Assembly: GCA_015660915.1 (NCBI GenBank)
Contig: JACTTZ010000004.1
Coordinates: forward strand, 1 to 64,000
From: Methanomicrobia archaeon
Lineage (GTDB): Archaea; Halobacteriota; Bog-38; Methanoflorentales; Methanoflorentaceae
Direction of reading: 5' to 3'
Length of the DNA stretch: 64,000 nt
Shown here: in pieces, positions 17,471-27,799 of the stretch
Position numbering within the stretch: position 1 is the stretch's first letter
How the letters are laid out: the number at the start of each line of letters is the position of its first letter
Position numbers and translations under genes: made by a program
The notes under the pieces: generated by a model
Databases searched by the model: none
Told to the model about the DNA's origin: nothing
What the model saw: only the letters and a program-made list of their open reading frames with translations

Positions 17471-18553
17471 CTACCTGTCCCCCGTTTCAGCTCTCTTTTT
17501 GCGGAACCCATCCTTATCCGCCAGCTCACCGATGAGCGGCGCGAGCGCCTCGCTGTACCATCCGGCGCGCACGTACTGGGGATAAATGGCCAGCCGCTCC
17601 GTCAGCGCCACGCCGAGGTCGGCGACATCCGGCCACGCGTGTTCCGGATTGATGTAGTCGACTGTCACCGTCGAGATACCGCCCAGATCAGACGCCCCCG
17701 CACTGAGCAGGGGTGCGATTTCGACGAGGTTGGGCGGCACTTGGATCGCGACGTCGTCAGGGAGAAGATGGCGCGCTAGTGCGACGGTGCGCAGCAGTAC
17801 CTCACTGCTCGGGCTTGCGACGTCCGCCATGCGCGTGCCCGGTTTAGGCGCGAACGGCTGGATGATGACCTCCTGCAAATGCCTGTATCGGCGCTGGAGA
17901 TCAGCGAGGAGTTTGAGCGACCGGATGCGATCCCCCCACCCCTCCCCGATCCCGACGAGGAGTCCTGTCGTGAAAGGCACGCGCAGCTTGCCGGCGTCTT
18001 CGATGGTCCATACCCGAAGTTCTGGCTCTTTACCTACGCAGCCCTGGTGGGCGTTCACCGAGGCCGTTGTCTCGAGCATCAACCCCATACTCGCGTTAAC
18101 GGGTTTCAACCGCTCGAGCTCGTCAAAGGTAAGGACGCCCGGGTTGCTGTGCGGGAGCAGTCCGACAGCGATCGCCACCTTGCAGAGGTCGTAAAGATAG
18201 TCGAGAAAGCTCGCATAACCGAACGCCTCGAGCTTCTCGAGAAAGCCCGGGACCTCGTACGGGCGTTCGCCGAAGGTGAAAAGCGCCTCGGTGCAATCCG
18301 CGTTCTTGGCCTGCTGCAGGAGCGTTTCCACCTCGTCCGGCCCCATAAGATGCGCCTCAGCGTCGCCGATGTCCCGGCGAAACCCACAATAGCCACACGC
18401 GTTACGACAGATATTGGTCACCGGAACAAAGACGTTGCGGGAGAACGTTACCCGTGCCGGAAGGACAAACGATAACGTCTCTAAAGGGGCAGCGACGATA
18501 TCTGCGGTGCTCACGTCCTCAAGCGACATAAAAGCGAAGCCGTTTTTAGCCAC
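17471..18553 (-). CDS. cofG: 7,8-didemethyl-8-hydroxy-5-deazariboflavin synthase subunit CofG
   Basis: 360-residue radical SAM enzyme. The 4Fe-4S motif C-x3-C-x2-C is in TNICRNACGYCGF, and FGERPYEVPGFLEKL and PFAPKPGTRMADVASPS match the CofG family. With CofH (not in this window) it makes the F0 chromophore of coenzyme F420. It starts with GTG 18553, about 20-25 bases from an AT-rich core promoter shared with the divergent cofC. Downstream is purC. Confidence 0.95.
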   Translation of the reverse strand: MAKNGFAFMSLEDVSTADIVAAPLETLSFVLPARVTFSRNVFVPVTNICRNACGYCGFRRDIGDAEAHLMGPDEVETLLQQAKNADCTEALFTFGERPYEVPGFLEKLEAFGYASFLDYLYDLCKVAIAVGLLPHSNPGVLTFDELERLKPVNASMGLMLETTASVNAHQGCVGKEPELRVWTIEDAGKLRVPFTTGLLVGIGEGWGDRIRSLKLLADLQRRYRHLQEVIIQPFAPKPGTRMADVASPSSEVLLRTVALARHLLPDDVAIQVPPNLVEIAPLLSAGASDLGGISTVTVDYINPEHAWPDVADLGVALTERLAIYPQYVRAGWYSEALAPLIGELADKDGFRKKRAETGDR

Positions 18554-18602
18554 TACATGACCGCGGTAATATATAAATAACGGGGACGCTTACGCCACCG
18601 GT
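18554..18602. promoter_or_regulatory. Shared cofG/cofC core promoter
   Basis: Only 49 bases separate the divergent GTG starts of cofG and cofC. A single AT-rich element ggtaatatataaataacg (about 18565-18582) reads as a TATA box on both strands (ttatttatatatt on the minus strand), at roughly 24-30 bases from each start codon. This implies leaderless transcripts and coupled expression of two F420 genes. Confidence 0.6.
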
Positions 18603-19232
18603 GTGGCGACGATGCGAGCGGTAAAGGCGGTCGTGCCGTTCAAGACGCGCGGAGCGAAGACGCGGCTCGCGCCGTTTCTCTCTCCCGAAGAGCGCATGGC
18701 CTTTTCAAAGGCGATGCTCCGAGACGTGTTGCGCAGCTTACAGGGCATCGACGTGACGATCCTCGCGACCGAGGACTTCGACCCGGGGTGCGACTGGGCG
18801 CACGTGCAGCTTAACCACCACGACTTGAACACCGCCATCAACGCATACATCAGGCACGAACGCGACCCGGCACTCATCGTGATGTCTGACATTCCGCTGA
18901 TCCAGGAGTGGCACGTCCGCGAGATGTATTCTGAGGGCATCACGCTCGTCCCCGGACGCGGCGGCGGCACGAACGCCATCTTCATGCGCGATCCTTCCCG
19001 CTTTAAGGTCGACTTTTACGAAGTGAGCTTTCTCAAACACGTCGCCATCGCCAGAGAGCGCGGGCTTCCCCTCAAAATTCTCGATTCATTCTACATGAGC
19101 ACCGACATCGACAAACCTGAGGATCTGGCCGAGGTGCTTGTCCACTGCCCCAGCGACTCGTGCGCGTACTTGCGCTCTTTAGGCGTCCGGCTGAGCTATG
19201 GAAAGAGTCGCATCTCCGTCGAACGCGGCTAA
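18603..19232 (+). CDS. cofC: 2-phospho-L-lactate (or phosphoenolpyruvate) guanylyltransferase CofC
   Basis: 209 residues. The nucleotidyltransferase N-terminus AVVPFKTRGAKTRLAPFLSPEER, VMSDIPLI and LVPGRGGGTNAIFMRDPSRF are CofC motifs. It forms the GPPG/LPPG intermediate of F420 synthesis using GTP. GTG 18603 fits leaderless initiation from the shared promoter; ATG 18612 is an alternative. Its last four bases overlap the convergent ilvE gene. Confidence 0.93.
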   Translation: MATMRAVKAVVPFKTRGAKTRLAPFLSPEERMAFSKAMLRDVLRSLQGIDVTILATEDFDPGCDWAHVQLNHHDLNTAINAYIRHERDPALIVMSDIPLIQEWHVREMYSEGITLVPGRGGGTNAIFMRDPSRFKVDFYEVSFLKHVAIARERGLPLKILDSFYMSTDIDKPEDLAEVLVHCPSDSCAYLRSLGVRLSYGKSRISVERG

Positions 19233-20143
19233 AAAACGGGCGTCAGCCACCGGGTATAGTGCGGATCGTTGCCGCGCGCCGCGTTGAAATACGCCTCTTT
19301 AAGCTCCTGCGTAATCGTACCGACTGCACCGTCGCCGATGACGATGCCGTCGACGCTCGTTATGGGGGCCACTTCTCCTGCGGTACCGGTAAAGAAGAGT
19401 TCGTCCGCGGCGTAGAGTTCTGAGCGGCTGATCCTCCGCTCGCGCACCTCGTATCCGCGATCCGCACAGAGCGTGATGATCGCATCGCGGGTAATCCCCT
19501 CGAGAATGTCATCAGAAACCGGCGGCGTAAGGACCGTACCGTTGCGCACGACAAACACGTTTTCGCCGCTCCCTTCCGAGACGAACCCGTCTTTGGTCAG
19601 CAGAATCGCCTCATCGTACCCGTCTTGCACCGCCTCGACCTTTGCGAGCACGCTGTTGACGTACGCTCCCGCAAACTTGCCCGCCGGTGGGAGCGCGTTG
19701 TCTGAGAGCCGCGCCCACGAACTAACGCACACTTTAAGGCCGGCGTCGATGTCGTCGAAGTACGCGCCCATCGGTTCGACGTAGATCGCGTAGTCGTTTG
19801 CCCTGCCGTACGGATAGAGACCGACAGTGCCGGCCCCCCAATAGACGATCGGTCGTATGTACACGTCCTCCTTGAGCGCGTTTTCGCGCACGACGTCGAT
19901 GATCGCGTCTGCGAACTCCTGCTTGGTGACCGGCAGCGTAAGTCTGAGCACGCGCATGTTGCGATAGAGCCGCGCGACGTGCTCCGTCAGTCGAACGATG
20001 AAGCTTTGGCCTTTTCCATCGTTATAGTAGGCCCGTATACCTTCAAAAACAGCAGTACCATAATGGAGGGCGTGCGTGCTTATGTGGACCGTGGCGGCAC
20101 TCCACGCCACGTACGCCCCATTCATCAGAACTTTGCGACTCAT
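19229..20143 (-). CDS. ilvE: Branched-chain amino acid aminotransferase
   Basis: 304 residues, fold-type IV PLP enzyme. The PLP lysine is expected in LPPAGKFAGAY, ISTHALHYGTAVFEGIRAY is the conserved N-terminal block, and DGFVSEGSGENVFVVRNGTVLTPP and GITRDAIITLC are the cofactor-phosphate loops. It catalyses the last step in Leu, Ile and Val synthesis, and the other steps (leuA/cimA, ilvBNC) lie 2-7 kb away on the other strand. The start is moved from 20215 to ATG 20143 because AGGAG lies seven bases upstream and the extra N-terminus is not conserved. Confidence 0.95.
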   Translation of the reverse strand: MSRKVLMNGAYVAWSAATVHISTHALHYGTAVFEGIRAYYNDGKGQSFIVRLTEHVARLYRNMRVLRLTLPVTKQEFADAIIDVVRENALKEDVYIRPIVYWGAGTVGLYPYGRANDYAIYVEPMGAYFDDIDAGLKVCVSSWARLSDNALPPAGKFAGAYVNSVLAKVEAVQDGYDEAILLTKDGFVSEGSGENVFVVRNGTVLTPPVSDDILEGITRDAIITLCADRGYEVRERRISRSELYAADELFFTGTAGEVAPITSVDGIVIGDGAVGTITQELKEAYFNAARGNDPHYTRWLTPVF

Positions 20144-20252
20144 CCAAGACTCCTTTTGTAAGCTCACGATCGCCGGTATTTGGTTTGGTGTGTTCCCCAA
20201 TGCGCAACTATCCATTTAAACCTTTTTTTCTCGGGCTGCGCTATCAGATGAG

Positions 20253-20260
20253 TTATATAG
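20253..20260 (+). promoter_or_regulatory. TATA box of tRNA-Arg
   Basis: ttatatag ends 24 bases before the mature 5' end of the tRNA gene, the spacing expected for an archaeal tRNA promoter. Confidence 0.6.
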
Positions 20261-20284
20261 CGGCCGCAGCAACTAGTAGTCCAC

Positions 20285-20358
20285 GGGCCTGTAGTATAGT
20301 CTGGATAGCACAGCGGCCTCCGGAGCCTCAAACCCGGGTTCAAATCCCGGCAGGCCCG
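20285..20358 (+). tRNA. tRNA-Arg (anticodon CCG)
   Basis: 74 bases. The acceptor stem GGGCCTG/CAGGCCC is perfect, the T arm is CCGGG-TTCAAAT-CCCGG, and the anticodon loop CTCCGGA reads CCG at 20320-20322 (decodes CGG). There is no encoded CCA and no intron. Two internal stem mismatches are visible: A12-C23 in the D stem and C28-U42 in the anticodon stem. The gene may be intact with weak stems or rely on base modification/editing; a relic is possible but less likely because a TATA box is well placed. Confidence 0.85.
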
Positions 20359-20465
20359 CTTTTCCTCGCCGTGCCAGTATTACCCTCCGCGCGGTTCTAC
20401 GCACGTGCCGTTACCATCGGAAAGCAAACCGATTGGCTTGCACCACCGTTTTTTCGAACCGTTTC

Positions 20466-21179
20466 CTACCTGAAACCATCGAGAACGCGACGCGTCACTT
20501 CGAGTCGCACGACGTTAAACGGCACGTTACAGAAAGGAAACAGTCGAATTTCGATAATGTCACCCGTGAACGGATCAACAACGAGTGGGAAGTCCGCACA
20601 GACCATCGGTCGATCCGCATAGACGCGGCAACGATCATCCTCGCCAAGAAACTCACACGGCTTTGCTTTTTTGAGTGTGTGCGTATAGCGACGGTCTTGG
20701 GCGTCGACGAACGGCATGCAATGCTGTGCAACGAACTCCTCGAACGACAGCTTAAAGTGCGTGCTTAAGCGCGCCACGTCAGCAGACGTCAGCCTGACGA
20801 TATCAAAATAGCAACAGCCGGGAAGCGCACAGTCAGCGCATAAAAGTGCCGACGCAGCGTCTGCACGAAGATTGTTTTTGGACAATCGCTCGGTCGGCAA
20901 TGCAAAGTGCCATCCCCATTCGCGTTCAGCGATGACTTCGTCAACGGCACGCTGTATGCTTTCGATAGCGCCTGCATCCAGCGCCTGCATCCCCGCGCGC
21001 ACCTTCGCAGTCAGCGCGCGGCGTAGCTCGTCCTGTCGTCCCGGCTCAAACAGACGGCCGTAGGAATCACTAGAAGCCCAACGAGCATCATGCTCTTTGG
21101 CCACGCGACGTGCGTCGCCTCTTCTGTGCCGTTTGGTCACCACTCGTTCATTGCTCCTGCTCTCCTTTGCCGCAGTCAC
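20466..21179 (-). CDS. YkgJ-type cysteine-cluster protein (putative Zn/Fe-chelating)
   Basis: 237 residues. The C-terminal half holds the family cysteines: LCADCALPGCCYFDIVRLT, KPCEFLGEDDRCRVYADRPMVCADFP and FPFCNVPFN. The N-terminal 100 residues are helical and charged. The family is predicted to bind a metal or Fe-S cluster and its biochemical role is unknown. It starts with GTG 21179. It is convergent with the tRNA gene. Confidence 0.85.
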   Translation of the reverse strand: MTAAKESRSNERVVTKRHRRGDARRVAKEHDARWASSDSYGRLFEPGRQDELRRALTAKVRAGMQALDAGAIESIQRAVDEVIAEREWGWHFALPTERLSKNNLRADAASALLCADCALPGCCYFDIVRLTSADVARLSTHFKLSFEEFVAQHCMPFVDAQDRRYTHTLKKAKPCEFLGEDDRCRVYADRPMVCADFPLVVDPFTGDIIEIRLFPFCNVPFNVVRLEVTRRVLDGFR

Positions 21180-21382
21180 GGTCTCTCACCGCACCCTTAT
21201 AGAGCTTCCCGCGCCCCGTGTTGGCGAACGCCGCTGCACGCTGAAGCAGCTGCACTTTTGCACAGATGGCCGATGCACGTAGGCGGCGAATACGTGGCAG
21301 GCGCAGGAGCGACGTAAATAAAGGCTGGCTTTCAGTCCCTTTTTCACAAGAAACCTATTAATGCTAGGATGCGTTCTTTAGA

Positions 21383-22444
21383 ATGATGTCAGACAAGCTA
21401 GACGGTTTGCGGAACTTGCTTGAGCGACTATCAAATGCTCACGGCGTTTCCGGACACGAGGGAAGCTCCCGTGACATACTCACGCACGAGCTCACGCCCT
21501 ACGTCGACGAGATCAGGATTGACGCGTTCGGCAATCTGATCGCCACTAAGAAAGGAAAAGGGCCGTCTGTTATGCTCTCAGCGCACATGGATGAGGTGGG
21601 CCTTTCGGCGAAGTACATTGACGAAAACGGATTCATCTACTTCATCGGCATCGGCGGTTGGTTCGACCAAACGCTGTTAAACCAGCGCGTCAAACTCCAC
21701 GGAATCAAAGGCGCCGTCCCGGGAGTGATCGGTTCAAAGCCGCCGCATATCCTCGAGGAGGAGGAAAAGAAGAAACCGATCCCGATGAAGGACATGTTCA
21801 TCGACATCGGTGCCGCAAGCGCAGAAGAGGCAGAAAGCCTCGGCGTGACAATCGGCACGCCGGTCACGATCGATCGCCAGTTTACGCCGCTTTCGAACAA
21901 CCTCGTTACCGGAAAGGCGCTCGACGATCGAGCAGGGTGCGCGATGATGATCGAGGCAATAAAACGCACGAAGACGACGACCACCGTATTTGCGGTCGGA
22001 TCGACGCAGGAGGAGGTCGGCTTGAAAGGCGCCAAGACGGCGTCATTTGGACTAAATCCCGACGTCGCCATAGCCACCGAGACCAATATCGCGGGCGACT
22101 ATCCCGGAATCGAAAAGAAGATGGCGCATTTGGAGCTCGGTAAGGGCCCCTCCGTCACCGTCGTTGACGGGGGCGGCCGCGGGCTCATCACCCCCGACTC
22201 GGTACTTCGCTGGACCGAAGAGACGGCGGCGAAGGCTCAAATCGCTTACCAGCGCGACGTCAGCTCGGGCGGTACCACTGACGCTACGGCGATCAACCTT
22301 ACGCGGGCCGGGATCCCCGCCGGCGTGGTGAGCGTCGTCACGCGGTACCTGCATACCCCCGTCGAAGTACTTAACCTCGAAGACCTTGATGCCGCCGCCG
22401 AACTGGTTGCCCGAATGCTTGAGACCGTCGGCGACTACTTTTAA
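21383..22444 (+). CDS. M42 family zinc aminopeptidase
   Basis: 353 residues. Metal and catalytic residues are visible: LSAHMDEVGL (His, Asp), GKALDDRAGC (bridging Asp), STQEEVGLKGA (Glu-Glu), ATETNIAGD, and RYLHTPVEVL (last His). M42 enzymes (TET aminopeptidases/endoglucanase-like) form large cytosolic complexes that trim peptides from the proteasome or from protein turnover. ATG 21383 is followed directly by a second ATG at 21386. It stands alone in front of the leuA/cimA gene. Confidence 0.94.
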   Translation: MMSDKLDGLRNLLERLSNAHGVSGHEGSSRDILTHELTPYVDEIRIDAFGNLIATKKGKGPSVMLSAHMDEVGLSAKYIDENGFIYFIGIGGWFDQTLLNQRVKLHGIKGAVPGVIGSKPPHILEEEEKKKPIPMKDMFIDIGAASAEEAESLGVTIGTPVTIDRQFTPLSNNLVTGKALDDRAGCAMMIEAIKRTKTTTTVFAVGSTQEEVGLKGAKTASFGLNPDVAIATETNIAGDYPGIEKKMAHLELGKGPSVTVVDGGGRGLITPDSVLRWTEETAAKAQIAYQRDVSSGGTTDATAINLTRAGIPAGVVSVVTRYLHTPVEVLNLEDLDAAAELVARMLETVGDYF

Positions 22445-22606
22445 CGTTCTGGAGCGGTTCAAGCGACCGACGCCGCGAGCGTGAGAGCTTATATATAGTG
22501 ACGGCTTCATTTTACCGCGTGGAAGTGACTACCGTGAGGGATCGCTTTATTTAACGATATCAAGTTTTTCGACACGACCCTGCGCGACGGCGAGCAGACT
22601 CCTGGT

Positions 22607-24022
22607 GTGTCGCTCACGGCCGAGAAGAAACTGTGGATTGCTAAGGCCCTCGACAAGCTCGGCGTAGATGTGATCGAGGCGGGATCCCCAATCACGTCGG
22701 AAGGCGAGCGTACTGCCATCAGAGGCGTGACGCACGAAGGATTACGTGCTGAGATCTGTAGCTTTTCGCGTGCCCTTACGGGGGATATCGATTACTGTCT
22801 TGCGTGCAACGTCGACTCGGTGCACCTTGTCGTGCCCGTGTCGGACTTGCACATCGAAAAGAAGCTGCGCAAAGACCGAGCGGCCGTGCTTCGCATGGCT
22901 GTGGATACGACCGCATACGCCGTCGATCATGGCCTCATAGTGGAGCTCAGCGCCGAAGACGCGTCACGAGCCGACGCTGATTTTTTGCGCGAGTTCTATC
23001 GCCAAGGCGTCGCCGCGGGCGCGCAACGGCTCTGCTACTGTGACACCGTAGGCGTGCTCGTTCCCGATCGCGCGGCAGCGCAGTTCGCCGACCTCGCTCA
23101 CATCGCGCCCATAAGCGTCCACTGCCACGATGATTTTGGCCTCGCTACGGCCAATTCCATCGCGGCTCTTGGCGCTGGCGCAACCCAGGTGCACGCAACG
23201 GTGAACGGTCTGGGCGAACGGGCCGGAAACGCGTCGCTTGAAGAGCTCGTGATGGCGCTCGAATCGCTCTATGGCTACAAGACACGCCTAAAAACGACCG
23301 AGCTCTATCTTATTTCGAGGCTCGTCAGCCGGCTGACCGGGGTGCCCGTTGCCCAAAACAAACCGATTGTCGGGGAGAATGCGTTCACTCACGAGTCGGG
23401 TATCCACACCCACGGTTTGCTGGCAGATACGCGGACGTATGAGCCGATCACCCCGGAAATGGTGGGCCGAGAGCGACGAATTGTGCTCGGAAAGCACGCA
23501 GGCAGCGCGTCGGTGCACCTCGCTCTTAAGGAGCTCGGCCTCGACGCGAGCGACGAGCAATTAGGCGGCATATTAAAACGCGTCAAGGAGCTCGGTGACA
23601 AGGGAAAACGCGTTACCGACGCGGATTTGCAAGCCATCGCCGACGCCGTGCTCGAGATCAATCGTGAGGCGCGGATAAAGCTGCAAGAGCTGACAGTGGT
23701 GTCGGGAAACATCGTGACGCCGACGTCGTCAATCAAGCTCTTGGTCGACGACCAGGAGGTCGTCGAAGCGGGTATTGGCCTGGGACCTGTCGATGCCGCG
23801 ATAAACGCCCTTAGGAAGGCGATAGGAAAGCTTGCAGATATAACGCTCGAAGAATACCACGTCGACGCCATCACCGGGGGGACCGACGCACTCGTTGAGG
23901 TGTGGGTAAAGCTCAGCCGAGACGGACACATTATAACGGCCCGCGGGGCGCGCACTGACATCCTGATGGCGTCGGTTGAGGCGGTTGTTGAAGGCGTAAA
24001 CAGACTACTAACGTTGAAATAG
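22607..24022 (+). CDS. 2-isopropylmalate synthase / (R)-citramalate synthase (N-terminus frameshifted)
   Basis: Readable frame of 471 residues from an internal GTG. The true N-terminus lies upstream: 22559-22606 encodes [16 protein letters not shown] in frame, the catalytic start of this DRE-TIM family, but no ATG/GTG/TTG precedes it. Removing one T from cgctttat (about 22545-22547) gives GTG 22534[21 protein letters not shown]. [27 protein letters not shown] and [10 protein letters not shown] are condensation-domain motifs, and the C-terminal 120 residues are the LeuA-type allosteric domain. It condenses acetyl-CoA with 2-oxoisovalerate (LeuA) or pyruvate (CimA); which one cannot be told by eye. 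It heads the ilvB-ilvN-ilvC run. Confidence 0.9.
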   Translation: MSLTAEKKLWIAKALDKLGVDVIEAGSPITSEGERTAIRGVTHEGLRAEICSFSRALTGDIDYCLACNVDSVHLVVPVSDLHIEKKLRKDRAAVLRMAVDTTAYAVDHGLIVELSAEDASRADADFLREFYRQGVAAGAQRLCYCDTVGVLVPDRAAAQFADLAHIAPISVHCHDDFGLATANSIAALGAGATQVHATVNGLGERAGNASLEELVMALESLYGYKTRLKTTELYLISRLVSRLTGVPVAQNKPIVGENAFTHESGIHTHGLLADTRTYEPITPEMVGRERRIVLGKHAGSASVHLALKELGLDASDEQLGGILKRVKELGDKGKRVTDADLQAIADAVLEINREARIKLQELTVVSGNIVTPTSSIKLLVDDQEVVEAGIGLGPVDAAINALRKAIGKLADITLEEYHVDAITGGTDALVEVWVKLSRDGHIITARGARTDILMASVEAVVEGVNRLLTLK

Positions 24023-24035
24023 GTGGTGAGAAGCA

Positions 24036-25709
24036 ATGAACCTGACCGGTGCCAAGGCACTTATCAAAAGTCTCGAATACGAACACGTTGACACTATTTT
24101 CGGCATCCCCGGTGGCGTCGTCATTCCCATCTATGATGAACTTTATCAGCAGGATGCCATTACACACTACCTCGTGCGCCACGAACAAGCAGCAGCCCAC
24201 GCGGCTGACGGCTACGCGCGAGCGACCGGCAAAGTAGGCGTGTGCATGGCGACGTCGGGTCCCGGCGCCACGAACCTTGTCACGGGGATCGCGACCGCCT
24301 ACATGGATAGCGTGCCGATGATCGCGATCACCGGTCAGGTGACCACTGATCTCATCGGCAACGACGCCTTCCAAGAGGCCAACATAACGGGCATCACGCA
24401 GCCGGTCACTAAACACAACTACTTGCTTCACGATGCGAGCGAGATCCCGCAAACGATAAAAGAGGCGTTTCACATCGCGTCCACCGGGCGGCCAGGTCCC
24501 GTCCTAATCGATATCCCGAAGGACGTGCAGACGATGACTGCACCGTTTGATTATCCGAAAAAGGTGCACTTGCCCGGGTATCAGCCGACCTACGAAGGGC
24601 ATCCCGGCCAGATCAAGCGAGCGGCGAAGGCCATTTCGGAGGCCCACCGTCCCGTCATCTACGTCGGCGGCGGCGTCAAGATCAGTGGAGCTTCCGAGGA
24701 GGTCCGGGCTCTCGCTGAGACCATTCTGGCGCCCGTGACGATGACGCTCATGGGCATGGGGACGATGCCCGCTGACCACCCGCTGTCATTGGGGATGCTC
24801 GGCATGCACGGCACACGGTACGCGAACTACGCTGTCACCGAATCAGATCTCATCATAGCAATCGGGGCACGCTTCGACGACCGCGTGACGGGCAAGATCG
24901 CGAGCTTTGCGCCGAACGCGAAGATTATTCATATCGACATAGATCCTGCCGAAATCGGCAAGAACGTCAGAGTCGACATACCGATCGTCGGCGACGTGAA
25001 GCGAGTGCTCCAAAAACTCATGCCGATGCTCAAGCAGACGCGCACGAAAGAGTGGATGGAAAAAGTGCACACGTGGAAACGTGAATATCCGCTTGAGTTT
25101 GAGGTGACAGGTTTGCGGCCGCAATACGTCGTGCGAGAGATAAGCAGACTGTGCCCAGACGCGGTTGTCTGCACCGAGGTCGGGCAACACCAGATGTGGG
25201 CGGCGCAATACTTCAGCCATCGGCACCCGCGAAACTTCATTTCTTCGGGCGGCCTCGGGACGATGGGGTACGGGTTCCCCGCATCCATCGGAGCGAAGAT
25301 CGGTCGACCGGACGAAACCGTCTTTGATCTCGCAGGAGACGGCAGCTTCACCATGAACTGTCAGGAGCTTGCAACAGCCGTCGCCTACGACGTTCAGGTC
25401 AAGGTGGCGATCTTCAATAACGGTTACCTCGGCATGGTCCGGCAGTGGCAAGAACTCTTCTACGACCGCCGGTATTCCCAGACAAAGCTCTCAGAGATCA
25501 ACTTCGTGAAGCTCGCAGACGCGTTCGGCGCCCACGGAATACGCGTGGATTCGGCGAGTGAAGTCGCGCCGGCGATCAAAGAGGCGCTTGCGGTGCCAAA
25601 GCCCGTCATCATCGACTTCAGAATCGAACCCGAGGAGTGCGTGTGGCCCATGGTCCCAGCAGGGGCGGCTCTTAACGAAATAATCGACGCAAAGAGCGGG
25701 AAGGTGTAG
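24036..25709 (+). CDS. ilvB: Acetolactate synthase, large (catalytic) subunit
   Basis: 557 residues, a complete thiamin diphosphate enzyme. Substrate domain: [15 protein letters not shown] with catalytic Glu in [21 protein letters not shown]. Central FAD-binding domain. ThDP motif: [39 protein letters not shown]. It forms acetolactate or acetohydroxybutyrate for branched-chain amino acids. GGTGGTGAG lies five bases ahead of the ATG. Followed four bases later by ilvN. Confidence 0.97.
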   Translation: MNLTGAKALIKSLEYEHVDTIFGIPGGVVIPIYDELYQQDAITHYLVRHEQAAAHAADGYARATGKVGVCMATSGPGATNLVTGIATAYMDSVPMIAITGQVTTDLIGNDAFQEANITGITQPVTKHNYLLHDASEIPQTIKEAFHIASTGRPGPVLIDIPKDVQTMTAPFDYPKKVHLPGYQPTYEGHPGQIKRAAKAISEAHRPVIYVGGGVKISGASEEVRALAETILAPVTMTLMGMGTMPADHPLSLGMLGMHGTRYANYAVTESDLIIAIGARFDDRVTGKIASFAPNAKIIHIDIDPAEIGKNVRVDIPIVGDVKRVLQKLMPMLKQTRTKEWMEKVHTWKREYPLEFEVTGLRPQYVVREISRLCPDAVVCTEVGQHQMWAAQYFSHRHPRNFISSGGLGTMGYGFPASIGAKIGRPDETVFDLAGDGSFTMNCQELATAVAYDVQVKVAIFNNGYLGMVRQWQELFYDRRYSQTKLSEINFVKLADAFGAHGIRVDSASEVAPAIKEALAVPKPVIIDFRIEPEECVWPMVPAGAALNEIIDAKSGKV

Positions 25710-25713
25710 CCCT

Positions 25714-26214
25714 ATGAAACACACCCTATCGGTCCTCGTCCAAAATAAGCCTGGCGTGCTTGCGAGAACGGCTGGCCTTTTCAGCAGACGAGGGTACAAC
25801 ATCGAGAGCCTTACCGTCGGCGTGACCGAAAACGAAAACGTTTCCCGGATGACCATCGTGGTGACCGGCGATGACACCGTGGTCGAACAAGTCACCAAGC
25901 AGCTTAACAAGCTCATCGAAGTCATTAAGGTGAGCGATCTCACGAAAGAGTCGTACGTAGACCGAGAGCTCGTGCTCATTAAAGTGACTGCAGACGGTTC
26001 AAATCGAGGCGAGATTATGCAGCTCGTCGACGTGTTCAGGGCGCGCATCGTTGACGTAGCTGCCAAGAGCCTTATCGTCGAGGTGACTGGTGATGAGGAA
26101 AAAATTGTGGCACTCATCGCCATGCTCAAGCAATTCGGCATCAAGGAGATTGTAAGGACGGGCACCCTCGCCCTAGGAAGGGGACCGAAGGTGATACAAA
26201 GCGGCAAAGACTAG
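25714..26214 (+). CDS. ilvN: Acetolactate synthase, small (regulatory) subunit
   Basis: 166 residues. The N-terminal ACT domain is [34 protein letters not shown], and the second domain (residues 75-160, with [22 protein letters not shown]) is the usual IlvN/IlvH C-terminal part. It binds the large subunit and carries valine feedback control. The gene lies directly downstream of ilvB. Confidence 0.96.
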   Translation: MKHTLSVLVQNKPGVLARTAGLFSRRGYNIESLTVGVTENENVSRMTIVVTGDDTVVEQVTKQLNKLIEVIKVSDLTKESYVDRELVLIKVTADGSNRGEIMQLVDVFRARIVDVAAKSLIVEVTGDEEKIVALIAMLKQFGIKEIVRTGTLALGRGPKVIQSGKD

Positions 26215-26399
26215 CGTTGCTACGTTTGATGATGAATCGCTGAACGGCTGACGCGGTGTATCGCCTCGTCGATATACGCGAAGGGCGTGGTGCGCAAACG
26301 GTTCTGAACCAAGGTGATGAAACGCTCGAAGCGCCGCAAGCTATTTTTGTGCCTTCACACATTAAACAAGCCAAAGCGGCAAAGCGGAGGGGTTAACAA

Positions 26400-27386
26400 A
26401 TGGTACAAATGTTCTACAACGAAGACGCTGACTTGAAAAATCTGAGCGACAAGAGAATCGCAATCTTGGGTTACGGCAGCCAAGGACACGCGCAAGCACA
26501 GAACCTGAAGGACTCGGGATTAGACGTCATCATTGGTCTGCGCAAGGGGCGATCGTGGGACCAGGCGCAAAAGGACGGCTTTAACGTCATGAGCGTCCAA
26601 GAGGCGGTAAAAAAGGGGGACATCGTGCAGGTGCTCCTCCCCGACGAGCGGCAAGCAGCTGTCTACGCAGCTGAAATCGAACCGCACCTCGAAGAGGGGA
26701 ACGCGCTTTCGTTTTCCCACGGCTTCAACATTCACTATAACCAGATCGTTCCCCCTGCATACGTTGATGTAGTTATGATTGCGCCAAAAGGACCGGGAGA
26801 CCTCGTGCGCCGTGTATATACGCAAGGAGAGGGCGTCCCCGCGTTAGTGGCTGTGTGGCAAGATTACACAGGGGCCGCATTCCAAACGGCGCTGGCCTAC
26901 GCCAAGGGCATCGGTGCCACGCGAGCGGGGGTCCTTGAGACGTCGTTTAAGGAAGAGACGGAGACTGACCTCTTTGGAGAACAAGCCGTCCTTTGCGGCG
27001 GAACAACTGCACTGATCAAAGCCGGCTTTGAGACGTTGGTCGAAGCAGGATATAAGCCGGAAATTGCCTATTTTGAATGTCTACACGAATTAAAGCTTAT
27101 AGTCGACCTTATCCATGAAGGTGGTCTTTCTTGGATGCGCCATTCAATCAGCGATACGGCGGAATATGGCGACCTCACGCGAGGCGAACGCATTATCAAT
27201 GACGCCACACGTGAAACCATGCGAGGGCTCCTCAAAGACATTCAAACAGGAGAGTTCGCACGCGAATGGATACTTGAGAACCAAGCTCACCGCCCTGTGT
27301 TCAACGCCCTCACACAAAAAGAGCGAGAGCACCCGATAGAAACAGTGGGTAGCAAGCTCCGCGCCATGATGTCGTGGCTCAAGTGA
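26400..27386 (+). CDS. ilvC: Ketol-acid reductoisomerase
   Basis: 328 residues, class I short form. The NADP motif is [21 protein letters not shown], followed by LRKGRS which sets cofactor choice. Mg-binding acidic residues lie in [14 protein letters not shown] and in the C-terminal knotted domain ([20 protein letters not shown]). GGAGGGG precedes the ATG. A 185-base gap with no gene separates it from ilvN, so it may have its own promoter. Confidence 0.97.
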   Translation: MVQMFYNEDADLKNLSDKRIAILGYGSQGHAQAQNLKDSGLDVIIGLRKGRSWDQAQKDGFNVMSVQEAVKKGDIVQVLLPDERQAAVYAAEIEPHLEEGNALSFSHGFNIHYNQIVPPAYVDVVMIAPKGPGDLVRRVYTQGEGVPALVAVWQDYTGAAFQTALAYAKGIGATRAGVLETSFKEETETDLFGEQAVLCGGTTALIKAGFETLVEAGYKPEIAYFECLHELKLIVDLIHEGGLSWMRHSISDTAEYGDLTRGERIINDATRETMRGLLKDIQTGEFAREWILENQAHRPVFNALTQKEREHPIETVGSKLRAMMSWLK

Positions 27387-27799
27387 TTTACCAACCGATT
27401 GGCTACGGCTGTTGCCCACCATTCCTTCCGCCTCAGCGCTCAGCGCGAGGTACAGCAGGATGGCTATGTACTATCGTTTGCGACGGCAGCCGCCTTTACT
27501 CAATCAAGGACTCCTCCGTACGAGACGGGGACAAGTCACCAAGCGCCTCTAAAATGGACGGCGATTGACCCGCGGAAACTGAATCAGCGACAAAAGCAAC
27601 GACTTTTTGAACTGTGAAGCTTTGAGTAGCATACCGTTGTAGCAAAGACTTATGAATGCTTTAGCCGCTGTGTAAGGGCCGTTTCGCGTTCGCCGCTCTT
27701 TCTCCAGCAGAACAACCACGGTTCGTGACGAGTCGGGGCGCGTAAAGACTCTTATACTCGCGTGAAGAAGGAGGAAGCAATAAACGGGACAGCAGTCCT
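27387..27799. other. Intergenic region with promoter at its end
   Basis: 413 bases without a supported gene. A TATA-like cttatactcg at about 27750-27759 precedes the next gene. A 13-codon frame (GTGAAGAAGGAGG... to TGA) ends in an ATGA overlap with the start of that gene; it may be chance. Confidence 0.4.

Noticed and set aside
26215-26399. Attenuator or riboswitch between ilvN and ilvC
   Set aside because: No stable stem-loop with a run of Leu/Val/Ile codons or known aptamer core was seen.
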